This document shows, one piece after another, positions 17,650-26,775 of a stretch of DNA of 64,000 bases (positions within the stretch are counted from its first letter, which is position 1; each line of letters opens with the position of its first letter). Source of the stretch: Rhizobium skierniewicense (lineage in GTDB: Bacteria > Pseudomonadota > Alphaproteobacteria > Rhizobiales > Rhizobiaceae); the NCBI RefSeq assembly GCF_014196515.1, contig NZ_JACIDV010000002.1:1-64000 (forward strand), written 5' to 3'. The notes under the pieces were generated by a model that did not search any database, had not been told where the DNA came from, and saw nothing but the letters and a program-made list of their open reading frames with translations. The position numbers were made by a program, and so were the translations under genes.

Positions 17650-18021
17650 ATGAAACTGGCAAGCCTTACTCTGCTTATTGTGACGACGATTTTTTCTGTC
17701 GGCCATGGACCGTTCGCTGCGCAAGCGCAGGACTTCGAACTATATATCGGCGAAGGCAGAGATAGGGCCTACAGGCCCGATCGCGACTACCGTGAAGGCG
17801 GAAACAGAGATTACCGGCCTGAGCGGGACTACCGTGAAGAGCGCTACGATCGGGGTTGCAGCCCCAGGGAAGCGATAAGAAATGCCCTTCGTCGGGGTAT
17901 GACCGATCCGCAGATCATCGAAGCCGACTCGCGGCGCATCGTGATTGAGGGCTACGGTCGCAGAAACGAATATACCCGACTTCGACTGGCCAACCGAGAA
18001 GGCTGCCCTCGTATCGGCTAA
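17650..18021 (+). CDS. Secreted Arg/Tyr-rich small protein
   Basis: A 123-residue protein with a signal peptide ending near FAAQA (residues 22-26). Three imperfect copies of a charged RDYRE/RPDRDYRE repeat follow (about 37-66), then a compact C-terminal domain starting CSPREAIRNALRRGM that holds two cysteines. That C-terminal half resembles small exported rhizobial proteins of unknown function. GGAG lies 8 bases before the ATG. A periplasmic location is inferred from the signal peptide. Confidence 0.65.
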   Translation: MKLASLTLLIVTTIFSVGHGPFAAQAQDFELYIGEGRDRAYRPDRDYREGGNRDYRPERDYREERYDRGCSPREAIRNALRRGMTDPQIIEADSRRIVIEGYGRRNEYTRLRLANREGCPRIG

Positions 18022-18023
18022 TC

Positions 18024-18566
18024 CTACATCGAGACCGATCTTTCTTGACCCCGCAGGCGTTTCAGCTTGGCCGGAACGCCTGCGTATATTCCCATCGTCA
18101 CGGTTTCTCCGCGCACCACGGAGCCGGCCGCAATAACGCATCCGTCAGCGATCTTGGCACCGTCGAGAATGACGCAATTGGCACCAATCCAGACATCGTT
18201 TCCGATCGTGATGCCGATTGAAGAGTTGCCCTGGGATTTTATCGTTCTCGTGGGGTCGTCGAAATTGTGATTGGAAGCGACGATTGTCACGTGCGCCGCG
18301 ACCCGAACGTCATTCCCTATGACGACGCGACCGGGCCCGTAGATAATCGCATACGGGTTAAGACTGAAGTTGTTCCCGATGGTGATGTCGCCGCCATAGG
18401 TGTGAATGATGGAGCCTCTGCGGATATGCGCTCGTCGGCCTATCTTTATGGTGCCAGTTCGGACGAGAAACTGGGTTCCGAAGTTAATGTCGCACTTGGG
18501 TCCGAACTGAACCTTTCCCCTGCTCAAAAAACCAATAACGCGCTGTCTTGCCCGTCGTAAAAACAC
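18024..18566 (-). CDS. Hexapeptide-repeat acetyltransferase
   Basis: A 180-residue left-handed beta-helix acyltransferase of the WcaF/LacA type. Repeats run from about residue 40 to 160, with GNDVWIGANCVILDGAKI and DGCVIAAGSVV as typical rungs, and the motif ASNHNFDDP carries the catalytic histidine. It would transfer an acetyl group from acetyl-CoA to a sugar of a surface polysaccharide. It is convergent with the secreted protein gene two bases away and stands without sugar-biosynthesis neighbours, so the acceptor is unknown. Confidence 0.75.
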   Translation of the reverse strand: MFLRRARQRVIGFLSRGKVQFGPKCDINFGTQFLVRTGTIKIGRRAHIRRGSIIHTYGGDITIGNNFSLNPYAIIYGPGRVVIGNDVRVAAHVTIVASNHNFDDPTRTIKSQGNSSIGITIGNDVWIGANCVILDGAKIADGCVIAAGSVVRGETVTMGIYAGVPAKLKRLRGQERSVSM

Positions 18567-18709
18567 GCTTGCAAACTCCCTATTCTCTGCGCCTATCGAC
18601 CAGTGGAGTTGACCTTATAGATCGTCAAACTGGCACGAACCTATATTCGAATGACGGTCATCAGACTGCGATGAACGAAGACATGTGGTTGGATTTATAA
18701 TCTTGAAAG

Positions 18710-18785
18710 TGGTGCCGCTTGCAGGACTCGAACCTGCGACCCCATCATTACGAATGATGTGCTCTACCACCTGAGCTAAAGCGGC
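18710..18785 (-). tRNA. tRNA-Thr (anticodon CGU)
   Basis: A 76-nt cloverleaf on the minus strand: acceptor arm GCCGCTT/AAGCGGC, D arm with AGCTCAGGTGGTAGAGC, anticodon stem ATCAT/ATGAT around CGT, T arm GCAGGTTCGAGTCCTGC, and an encoded CCA end. It reads the threonine codon ACG. Confidence 0.92.
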
Positions 18786-18910
18786 TTGCCAAGCGTCGAA
18801 CAGGTGTCCGCGCGGTGTATGGCGGGCTGATACAGGCATTGGGGAGGGATTTCAAGTCTTGAATAAGGCTTCGACCAAAAATCCCGCGTCCCCACTCCTT
18901 GTCGGCGCCA

Positions 18911-19867
18911 TCAAGCCAGAATGCGAGCCTTGGCGGCGTCGTATTCCTTGGCAAGGCGACCCACCAGTGCGGAAACGGGTTCGACCGCCTTCACCGCACC
19001 GACGCCCTGACCGGCACCCCAGATATCTTTCCATGCCTTGGCGCCGCTGGTTGCGGCTCCGAAATCCATTTTGGATGGGTCGGCAACCGGGAGGTTGTCC
19101 GGGTCCATGCCTGCGGCGACAATGGAGGCCTTCATATAGTTGCCGTGAATGCCGGTGAAATAGTTGGAATAGACGATATCGCTGGCCTGGGCATCAACGA
19201 TGGCCTGTTTGTAGGCGTCGTTCGCCCTCGCTTCTGTCGTGGCAATGAAGGGGGAGCCGATATAGGCCATATCCGCGCCCATGGCCTGTGCTGCGAGGAT
19301 TGCACCGCCATTGGCGATGGCACCTGCCAGAAGCAGGGGGCCGTCAAACCATTCACGGATTTCCTGCACCAAAGCAAAGGGTGAGAGCGTGCCCGCATGG
19401 CCGCCAGCGCCTGTAGCCACGGCAATCAGCCCATCGGCACCCTTGCGGATGGCGGAGTTGGCGTGGCGATTGTTGATGACATCGTGCAGCACGATGCCGC
19501 CATAGGAATGGATCGCCGCGTTCACCTCCGGAACCGCACCAAGTGAAGAGATGACGATCGGCACCCGGTATTTGACGCACAAACCGAGGTCGTGCTCGAG
19601 ACGCTTGTTGGACGTGTGGACGATCTGGTTGACGGCAAAGGGGGCTGCCGGGCGATCAGGGTTCGCCGCATTATGGTTGGCGAGGTCCTCGGTCATCATC
19701 GCCAGCCATTCGTCCAGCTGGCTTTCGGGACGCGCGTTGAGCGCCGGAAATGCACCGACGACACCCGCCTTGCATTGCGCCAGCGTCAGTTCGGGATGCG
19801 AGATGATGAACAGTGGCGAGGCAATGACCGGCAGTCGAAGATTGTCCCTGAGTACGGACGGCAGCAT
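18911..19867 (-). CDS. Nitronate monooxygenase / 2-nitropropane dioxygenase-like flavoprotein
   Basis: A 318-residue FMN-binding TIM-barrel protein of the NMO family, which oxidises nitronates, or acts as an enoyl reductase-like enzyme in some members. N-terminal LPVIASPLFIISHPELT, a central GADGLIAVATGAGGHAG loop and AGAIANGGAILAAQAMGAD match the FMN phosphate-binding segments. I placed the start at the ATG 5 codons inside the longest frame because GGGAGGAAAC precedes it. It stands alone; the substrate is uncertain. Confidence 0.82.
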   Translation of the reverse strand: MLPSVLRDNLRLPVIASPLFIISHPELTLAQCKAGVVGAFPALNARPESQLDEWLAMMTEDLANHNAANPDRPAAPFAVNQIVHTSNKRLEHDLGLCVKYRVPIVISSLGAVPEVNAAIHSYGGIVLHDVINNRHANSAIRKGADGLIAVATGAGGHAGTLSPFALVQEIREWFDGPLLLAGAIANGGAILAAQAMGADMAYIGSPFIATTEARANDAYKQAIVDAQASDIVYSNYFTGIHGNYMKASIVAAGMDPDNLPVADPSKMDFGAATSGAKAWKDIWGAGQGVGAVKAVEPVSALVGRLAKEYDAAKARILA

Positions 19868-20197
19868 GTTTCCTCCCATGAATGACGTTTACGCGCACGT
19901 AAGATGTAGCGAAGCCAGCAGGATATGAAAAGCGAAAAAGAGGAGGGCGGTGGTGGGAGCCTTGAGGCCGTTGACCCCGCGACCGTCATGCCTTTGCGAT
20001 ACCGGGTTTGCTGGAGTGAGATGTTCGCCCGACGGCCAAACCGGCCGCTCGGCGCACCCGCTCAGCACGTTTTCCCCATTCCATCCCCATATTTGACCAA
20101 GACGTCTCTTGCGGTTGGGCAAGCGAGAGGTTACCGAATCGTAAACATATGGCGCAATGCCGCAAAAGCCTTTCGGATGGCGAGAAAAGGACCGATA

Positions 20198-21373
20198 GTG
20201 AGCGGACTGGAAACGGCAATCAGAAATGCCCTGGAAAAATCGGACCGATCCAGTGCCGAAGTTCGGGCACGGATTTACCAGTCTTCGCGCCAGGCGCTGG
20301 AAGCTGGATTGCGCAAACAGGGGATAGACGACCCCGAGGTCGTGGCACAGCAACGCCAGCGCCTAGAGGTGCTTGTTCACACGATTGAGGCCGAAGAGCG
20401 AAATCGGCTGCTGAGCGTGGTGGAAGATCATGTCCGGCGTGAAGCATCTCGCACATCGGCACCCGTACAGCCCGTGTCGCGCGCCGCCCCGCAAGTTGCG
20501 CCGCCTTCACCACGCCCGGACGAAGACGATGTGCTGCCGGTTGACGCGCCAGTTCGCGCCGAAGCGCCAGTCGACGCGACGACAACAAGCCGCAGCGGCG
20601 ATGATTTTCATGCCGAACGGGGAGTGATCGCACCGGACGCGCGGACTGCGCCTGCTGCTGATGCGGCATCCCTGTCGTTTACGCCGCAGCGCACCGCAAA
20701 AGCCCGCCGCAAGAAAGGTGTCGTCGCCCGGCTATTCATCTCTTTTACGCTTATCGCTTTTTTCGGTTTCGGCGCGTGGTGGATCTACAGTTCCGGCATA
20801 TTGCTGAGCCCGTCGGAGCGCGACACCGCTGTCCCCAACCCGCCACCGGAAGTGCATTCGGAAGATTTTACCGGCACCGAGGCAGCACCCCAGCCTAGCC
20901 TTGAAGCAGGACGTGGCTTTTCCGATGCATGGGAAGAGGTCTTCAACGCAGAGAGGGGTAGCCAGGGACTTCAGGCAGGTTCGCTTGCGGCCCTTGAGCC
21001 GATTTCGACGGCGGCCGGCAAGGCCGTTCGTCTCACGTCGCGGGTTTCGGAGGACGATGGTAATATCGCCATCACGGTTCCGGCTGATGTTCTGCGTGAA
21101 ATGGCAGGCAAGTCCTCGACCATCGCCATCACCCTGCAGTCTTCCAGCGACCGCCAGACCCAGCTGTCCATCAGCTGCGATTTTGGCAGCCTTGGGAATT
21201 GCGCCCGCCACCGCTTCACGGCAACCCCAGAACGTGCCGATATGTTGATCAATGTCACGTTTGACCGCACGCTCGCGCCAAGCAACCCTGGCACCATCAT
21301 TATCAACAGCGATATCGACGGCAACGGACGCCCCGTCAATCTTTACTCGGCACGCATTCTGCCGGGGCAGTGA
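20198..21373 (+). CDS. Hypothetical membrane-anchored protein
   Basis: A 391-residue protein if it starts at the GTG 8 bases after AAAAGGA; an ATG seven codons earlier lacks a ribosome site. The N-terminal 75 residues form charged helices (start SGLETAIRNALEKSD, then RIYQSSRQALEAGLRKQG). A Pro/Ala-rich linker follows, then one transmembrane helix (about 180-205, LFISFTLIAFFGFGAWW) and a C-terminal beta-rich domain, probably periplasmic. Similar proteins occur in rhizobial genomes without a known role. It is convergent with ppk2 and ends at a good hairpin. Confidence 0.7.
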   Translation: MSGLETAIRNALEKSDRSSAEVRARIYQSSRQALEAGLRKQGIDDPEVVAQQRQRLEVLVHTIEAEERNRLLSVVEDHVRREASRTSAPVQPVSRAAPQVAPPSPRPDEDDVLPVDAPVRAEAPVDATTTSRSGDDFHAERGVIAPDARTAPAADAASLSFTPQRTAKARRKKGVVARLFISFTLIAFFGFGAWWIYSSGILLSPSERDTAVPNPPPEVHSEDFTGTEAAPQPSLEAGRGFSDAWEEVFNAERGSQGLQAGSLAALEPISTAAGKAVRLTSRVSEDDGNIAITVPADVLREMAGKSSTIAITLQSSSDRQTQLSISCDFGSLGNCARHRFTATPERADMLINVTFDRTLAPSNPGTIIINSDIDGNGRPVNLYSARILPGQ

Positions 21374-21399
21374 CCGTTCAACAGGTCGGCCTTGATATT

Positions 21400-21427
21400 G
21401 CGTTCCCTTGGAAAAAGGGAACGCTTT
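21400..21427 (+). terminator. Hairpin terminator
   Basis: A perfect 10-bp stem (21400-21409 with 21415-21424) with a short loop and TTT, 27 bases after the preceding stop. Confidence 0.6.
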
Positions 21428-21502
21428 GAAGAACTGACGTTAACGGGAACGCGAAGTCATCACACTCTCGACATGGTGATGCGTCAGAGCGGGTCCACAG
21501 TC

Positions 21503-22387
21503 CTACTTCAGAAAATCGGGCCCGGAACCGAGGATTTTGTGATCGATATCACCGATCACCGCCTTGTCTTTTCCCTCGTAATCCAGTGATTTCAGAATGT
21601 GTTTGATGAGATTGATGCGGGCGCGGCGTTTGTCATTGGCGCGAATGACGGTCCAGGGCGCTTCGTCATTGTGGGTTTTTTCCAGCATCAGATCGCGCAT
21701 GGCCGTGTAGTCGTCCCACTTTGTCAGCGCGGCGATGTCCATATCCGAGAGTTTCCAGGCCTTCAAAGGGCTATGGCGGCGGTCGTGAAAACGGTCGAGT
21801 TGCGTTTCGCGACCGGTATCCAGCCAGAATTTGAAGAGATAGGTGCCTTCGTGGACTACCATCTTTTCGAGACGAGGGGCTTCTTTCAGGAAACGCTTGT
21901 GTTCGTCGGGTGTGCAGAAACCCATGATCGGCTCGACACCGGCCCGGTTATACCAGGAGCGGTCGAACATGACGAATTCGCCAGCTGTCGGGAAATGAGA
22001 GATGTAACGTTGGAAATACCATTGGCCGCGTTCGGTTTCGCTCGGTTTGGTAAGTGCGACGACGCGCGCGCTACGGGGATTGAGGTATTCCTTGATGACG
22101 GAGATAACGCCACCTTTTCCGGCAGCATCGCGTCCCTCGAAAACCGACATGACACGCGTACCGGTGGCCTGAAGCCACGATTGCACCTTCACGAGTTCGA
22201 TCTGCAGCGCCTCAAGCGTCTCGTCATACTCCTCACGCTTCATCTTCTTGTCGTAGGGAAAGCCACCGGCTGACAGCTTATGGTCTTCCACCCAGTCCGG
22301 CAGAACCGGGTCATCGATGTTGAAGATGCGGGTTTTTCCGTTGATCTGAAGTTCAACCGAACGGTCCTTGGCGGTTTCGCTCATCAT
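21503..22387 (-). CDS. ppk2: Polyphosphate kinase 2
   Basis: A 294-residue class I PPK2. Walker [10 protein letters not shown] and lid residues follow a [17 protein letters not shown] strand. [17 protein letters not shown] holds the Walker B-like aspartate, and [15 protein letters not shown] is the C-terminal signature. It transfers phosphate between polyphosphate and nucleoside di- or triphosphates in the cytoplasm. It lies 170 bases from the divergent phoR, so polyphosphate and phosphate-starvation genes are neighbours. Two adjacent ATG codons make the start uncertain by one residue. Confidence 0.9.
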   Translation of the reverse strand: MMSETAKDRSVELQINGKTRIFNIDDPVLPDWVEDHKLSAGGFPYDKKMKREEYDETLEALQIELVKVQSWLQATGTRVMSVFEGRDAAGKGGVISVIKEYLNPRSARVVALTKPSETERGQWYFQRYISHFPTAGEFVMFDRSWYNRAGVEPIMGFCTPDEHKRFLKEAPRLEKMVVHEGTYLFKFWLDTGRETQLDRFHDRRHSPLKAWKLSDMDIAALTKWDDYTAMRDLMLEKTHNDEAPWTVIRANDKRRARINLIKHILKSLDYEGKDKAVIGDIDHKILGSGPDFLK

Positions 22388-22555
22388 CGCTCCCTGGGTG
22401 CTGCTTTAAGAATTTGACGGTGCTCTCAAAAAACGAGCCCGCGTCCCGTATGGATATCAAACTGTTGAAAAAGACATAGTGATGAATCTCTGTCATGAAA
22501 GAGCGATAGAAGGTTTCGATGCGCGATTTGCGGCGAAAGGTGAAGGTAACCTGAG

Positions 22556-23824
22556 ATGGTGGGGAATGAAGTCAGCACATCGACGCGATATCTGAACAGA
22601 CTTCGCCGCGGCTGGTTGCCTATCCTGGTCGTTTCGGTGCTTGCTGTCGTTGCCTCTCTCGAACTTCTGTCTCCTTACGTTCCCGCCGTTTTGTGGGTCG
22701 CGGCCGTTCTGGCCATTCTTGGCCTCAATTCCGGACCGTCTTTCAAGGCTCAGGCGCGTGTGGAAGTGTCGACCTCAGCCGATGACGCGCAAACTGTCAG
22801 CGAAAGCCTGCTTGCCGGCGTAAGCTCGGGGCTTGCCGCACTCGATACGCCGGTCTTCATTCTGGATCGCAACGCCAGCGTTCTCTTCGAAAATGCCGCC
22901 GCTGAACGCGCCTTCGGTTTGCTGCCGGTCGGTTCGCACATTTCCGGTCGCATGCGCTCACCCGGTCTCCTCGACGTCATTCGTGAAGCCATCACGACAG
23001 GTGAGGCCAATCAGGTGGAACATTCCGAGCGGTTGCCGTCCGAACGCGTCTTCATCGTTCGCATCGCCAAGGTGGTCACGAAGGACAAGGCAGGCGCCCC
23101 GCTTTATGTCTTGTCGTTCCGGGACATTTCCGAGTTGCGCCGCATAGACCGCATGCGCAGCGATTTCGTTGCCAATGCCAGCCATGAATTGCGCACGCCC
23201 CTGGCATCGTTGCGCGGTTTTATCGAGACCATGCAGGGCCCGGCCCGCGACGATCCGAAGGCACGCGAGCGATTTTTGGGCATCATGCTGGATCAGGCCA
23301 CCCGTATGAGCCGTCTGGTGGATGACCTGATGTCACTGTCTCGGCTGGAGTTGCGGGCCAATATCGCGCCGGACCAGAAGGTGGATCTTGTGCCGCTGCT
23401 GGGTCATGTGCGGGATTCTCTGTTGCCGCTGGCACAGGACCTCGATGTTTCCATCAACCTGCATATGCCGGATGGTAAGGTGGAGGTGACGGGGGACCGT
23501 GACGAGTTGGTGCAGGTGTTCCAGAACCTCGTCGAAAACGCCTGCAAATACGGACAAGACGGCAAGGTCGTGGACGTCGCGCTGCGTTCGGATGCCGGAA
23601 AGCCGGTCGAAGTCAGCGTGTTGGACAAAGGGCCGGGCATTCCAGCCGAGCATGTGCCGCGTCTGACCGAGCGATTTTATCGTGTCAGTGTGGCAGACAG
23701 CCGCTCAAAAAAAGGAACGGGTCTTGGGCTTGCCATCGTCAAACACATCCTCACCCGTCACCGAGCCCGGCTGATTATCCGCTCCGAGCTTGACGTGGGC
23801 ACGGACTTCACGGTGCGTTTTTAA
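22556..23824 (+). CDS. phoR: Phosphate regulon sensor histidine kinase PhoR
   Basis: A 422-residue membrane kinase. Two hydrophobic helices (about 18-57) anchor it. A PAS domain (about 90-190) precedes the HisKA helix with the autophosphorylated H210 in NASHELRTPLASLRG. The ATPase domain shows NLVENACKYG, DKGPGIP and KGTGLGLAIVKHI. It senses phosphate status with PstSCAB-PhoU and phosphorylates PhoB, encoded at the far end of the cluster. One CTGTCATGAAA half-site lies upstream (22490-22500), but the adjoining repeat is poor. Confidence 0.88.
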   Translation: MVGNEVSTSTRYLNRLRRGWLPILVVSVLAVVASLELLSPYVPAVLWVAAVLAILGLNSGPSFKAQARVEVSTSADDAQTVSESLLAGVSSGLAALDTPVFILDRNASVLFENAAAERAFGLLPVGSHISGRMRSPGLLDVIREAITTGEANQVEHSERLPSERVFIVRIAKVVTKDKAGAPLYVLSFRDISELRRIDRMRSDFVANASHELRTPLASLRGFIETMQGPARDDPKARERFLGIMLDQATRMSRLVDDLMSLSRLELRANIAPDQKVDLVPLLGHVRDSLLPLAQDLDVSINLHMPDGKVEVTGDRDELVQVFQNLVENACKYGQDGKVVDVALRSDAGKPVEVSVLDKGPGIPAEHVPRLTERFYRVSVADSRSKKGTGLGLAIVKHILTRHRARLIIRSELDVGTDFTVRF

Positions 23825-23884
23825 CACAAGACTCGAATAGATCGTGATGTTATAAAAAATACGTAATAAAATCAAACTCTTGAT

Positions 23885-23917
23885 ATGTCACAAATACTTC
23901 ATCGAAATGACATAAAA
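23885..23917 (+). promoter_or_regulatory. Candidate PHO box before pstS
   Basis: Three adjoining 11-base repeats (ATGTCACAAAT, ACTTCATCGAA, ATGACATAAAA) resemble the PhoB direct repeat CTGTCATAAAT, about 120 bases before the pstS start. The first two match best. Confidence 0.5.
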
Positions 23918-24036
23918 GGGTGTGGCAAGACTGGTTATGAAGAGGCCGCCGGGGCAGCCCAGACTGGGCAGAGGGTAAAAGATACTGCCGGCAGCGTCCA
24001 CACATGCCCGCCACGGGCCCCATACGGGAGAGTTAC

Positions 24037-25071
24037 ATGAACATCGTTAAATTGTCCGCCGCAGCCTTGGTGGCTTCGGTTGCCTTTGCAGGTGCTGCTG
24101 CTGCGCGCGACCAGATCCAGGTTGCCGGTTCGTCCACCGTTCTGCCTTATGCAAAGATCGTTGCTGAGACGTTTGCTGAAACCTTTCCTGACTTCAAGGC
24201 TCCTGTTGTGGAGTCCGGCGGCACGGGCGGCGGTCTGAAGGCGTTCTGCTCGGGCGTTGGTGAAGGCACGATCGATATCGCCAATGCTTCGCGTCCTATC
24301 AAGGCTGACGAACTTGCGGCCTGTAAGGCAGCCGGCGTTGCTGACGTTCAGGAAGTCAAGATCGGTTACGACGGCATCGTGTTCGCAATGGACAAGTCCA
24401 ACAAGGACATCAAGCTCGTGCCGAAGGACCTCTACCTCGGTCTCGCCGCTGAAATCGTCAAGGACGGCAAGCTTGTTGCCAACCCTTACAAGAAGTGGAC
24501 GGAAATCAACAAGGACCTGCCGGATGTTGCGATTGCCGCTTACATCCCTGGCTCCAAGCACGGCACGCGCGAAGTCTTCGAAGAGAAGATCATGGCTGAC
24601 GGCTGCAAGGAAGCTGGCGCAACCGAGGCTCTCAAGACCCTCGTGACCGATGCCAAGCAGGCTGCCGCCAAGTGCATTGCCGTTCGTAAAGACGGCGCTG
24701 CTGTCGATATCGACGGTGACTACACCGAAACGCTTGCCCGCATCGATGCCAACAAGGGTGGCCTCGGCGTGTTTGGTCTCGCATTCTACGAAAACAATAA
24801 GGACAAGCTGAAGGTTGCGACCGTCAGCGACGTTGTTCCATCGACCGAAACCGTTGCGAGCGGCAAGTATCCCGTGTCGCGCCCCCTGTTCTTCTACGTC
24901 AAGAAGGCACATGTCGGCGTCATTCCAGGCGTGAAGGAATATGTCGATTTCTTCCTGTCCGACGAAATGATCGGCCCTGACTCTCCGCTGGCAAACTACG
25001 GCTTGGTGTCTGCTCCAGATGCAGAGCGCAAGGAAATCCGTGCGAAGTTCGAAGCTGGTACCACGATGTAA
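24037..25071 (+). CDS. pstS: Phosphate-binding periplasmic protein PstS
   Basis: A 344-residue periplasmic protein. A signal peptide ends near residue 22 (AGAAAA|RDQ). The mature start IQVAGSSTVLPYAK contains the phosphate-contacting serine and threonine, and GGTGGGLKAFC and PGSKHGTREVFEE follow. I chose the ATG preceded by GGGAGAG rather than one 11 codons upstream, since the signal peptide begins there. It delivers phosphate to PstCA. Confidence 0.92.
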   Translation: MNIVKLSAAALVASVAFAGAAAARDQIQVAGSSTVLPYAKIVAETFAETFPDFKAPVVESGGTGGGLKAFCSGVGEGTIDIANASRPIKADELAACKAAGVADVQEVKIGYDGIVFAMDKSNKDIKLVPKDLYLGLAAEIVKDGKLVANPYKKWTEINKDLPDVAIAAYIPGSKHGTREVFEEKIMADGCKEAGATEALKTLVTDAKQAAAKCIAVRKDGAAVDIDGDYTETLARIDANKGGLGVFGLAFYENNKDKLKVATVSDVVPSTETVASGKYPVSRPLFFYVKKAHVGVIPGVKEYVDFFLSDEMIGPDSPLANYGLVSAPDAERKEIRAKFEAGTTM

Positions 25072-25293
25072 CAAAGCGGGATGCGCGGCGGGGCGTCGCG
25101 CATCCATCCTTCTGTGGATTGTCGTCTAACGTTGATCGAAACGCTTAAATCCGTTGATCGCTTTGTGTATCAAGCCGGACTGCGTTGGTTTTGTCCGAAC
25201 AGATGACATCTTCGGTCAAAAGGCCAGAATTTTTATCGCCTTTGAAAGTGCCCGATACCGCATCGCGCCATGTGGCGTGTCGAGGAAAGTTTC

Positions 25294-26775
25294 ATGAACA
25301 CACCTATCATTTTGTTGATACTGGCGTTGATCGGCATCACCAGTTACGTGCTTGGCACGCGCCGCGCTGTCGCGCTGGCAGGTGGTCGTCCATCATCCAT
25401 GCATTCTCGCGCCGGTTACCATGGCTCTTACGCACTGGTCTGGGCCATCCTGCCGTCGGCCTTCATTCTGGCTGTTTGGCTCATCGTCAGCCCGATGGTC
25501 ATCACGGCTGCGGTTCGCGCCGAGTTTCCTGAAGATATTCGCGCGCAGTCGGAGGCGCAACAGAGCCTGAACTACGGCATGGTCGGCTCCATTGCCCGTG
25601 GTCTTCAGCGCCTCACACCGGAAGAGCACGAGGCCGTCAAAGCCGGTGCGCCTGTCCGTCCTCTGCTTGCCGCCAAGGGTGTCGCGATTGCCGGTGACCC
25701 AGAGCCTTATATGGTGGAAGCAGCCCAGACGCTGAACACGATGACGACGTCCAGCCGCATCGGCATGATCGTCGTTGTGCTGGGTGTCGCGTTGATCGGC
25801 GCCCTCTATGCGATCCGCGCCATTGCGCCGCGGTTTCGGGCCAGAAACAAAGTTGAGCGCGTCATTCTCGGTGCGCTTTTGCTGGCGTCGTCGCTTGCTA
25901 TTTTGACGACCATCGGCATCGTCATGTCGATGCTGACGGAAGCCATTCAGTTTTTCAACATGGTGCCAGCCCACGAGTTCTTCTTCGGCACCGTTTGGGA
26001 TCCGCGGTTTGCAGCCGCAGGCGCAACGGAATCGGTCGGTCAGTTCGGTCTCATTCCGCTTCTTGCCGGTACACTCTACATCGGTTTCGTCGCCATGCTG
26101 GTCGCGGTTCCGGTGGGACTGTTCTCGGCCATCTACATGGCAGAATATGCCTCTCGGCGTGTCCGTTCCATCGCAAAGCCGCTGCTGGAAGTTTTGGCCG
26201 GTATTCCGACCATCGTCTACGGCTTCTTCGCGCTGACTACCGTTGGCCCTTTCCTGCGAGACATCTCCTCGCAGATCAATGGTCTGACGACCGGCGATTA
26301 CACCTCATTCATCCAGGCGCAGAGCGTTCTGACGGCTGGCTTCGTGATGGGCATCATGCTCATTCCCTACGTGTCCTCGCTGTCGGACGACATCATTACA
26401 GCGGTGCCACGCACGCTTCGTGATGGGTCGCTTGGTCTGGGGGCCACGCGCTCCGAGACCATCAAGCGCGTTCTCCTGCCTGCTGCCCTGCCAGGCATCG
26501 TCGGGGCCATTCTGATGACGGCATCGCGCGCCATCGGTGAAACGATGATCGTGGTTCTGGCGGCAGGTGTTGCCGCACGCTTGCAGATCAGCCCGTTTGA
26601 ACCGATGACGACGGTGACGGTAAAGATCGTCAGCCAGTTGACGGGCGACCTTGAGTTTACCTCGCCGCAGACGCTGGTTGCCTTTGCGCTCGGCATCACG
26701 CTGTTCGCCATCACGCTATGCCTTAATATCTACGCGCTCTTCATTGTGCGCAAATACCGGGAGCAGTACGAATGA
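25294..26775 (+). CDS. pstC: Phosphate ABC transporter permease PstC
   Basis: A 493-residue permease. The conserved core lies in the C-terminal 300 residues, with the coupling segment DGSLGLGATRSETIKRVLLP. The N-terminal part adds extra hydrophobic helices and a soluble loop (about 70-160), making it about 170 residues longer than the E. coli protein; this long form is usual in alphaproteobacteria. GAGGAAAG precedes the chosen ATG, eight codons inside the longest frame. The stop overlaps the pstA start. Confidence 0.88.
   Translation: MNTPIILLILALIGITSYVLGTRRAVALAGGRPSSMHSRAGYHGSYALVWAILPSAFILAVWLIVSPMVITAAVRAEFPEDIRAQSEAQQSLNYGMVGSIARGLQRLTPEEHEAVKAGAPVRPLLAAKGVAIAGDPEPYMVEAAQTLNTMTTSSRIGMIVVVLGVALIGALYAIRAIAPRFRARNKVERVILGALLLASSLAILTTIGIVMSMLTEAIQFFNMVPAHEFFFGTVWDPRFAAAGATESVGQFGLIPLLAGTLYIGFVAMLVAVPVGLFSAIYMAEYASRRVRSIAKPLLEVLAGIPTIVYGFFALTTVGPFLRDISSQINGLTTGDYTSFIQAQSVLTAGFVMGIMLIPYVSSLSDDIITAVPRTLRDGSLGLGATRSETIKRVLLPAALPGIVGAILMTASRAIGETMIVVLAAGVAARLQISPFEPMTTVTVKIVSQLTGDLEFTSPQTLVAFALGITLFAITLCLNIYALFIVRKYREQYE

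Noticed and set aside
22490-22500. CTGTCATGAAA as a PHO box before phoR.
   Set aside because: Only one half-site is good; the adjoining repeat does not match, so it was not listed as a feature.
23935-25107. A 390-codon minus-strand frame across pstS.
   Set aside because: It mirrors the pstS codons; no motif and no start signal.
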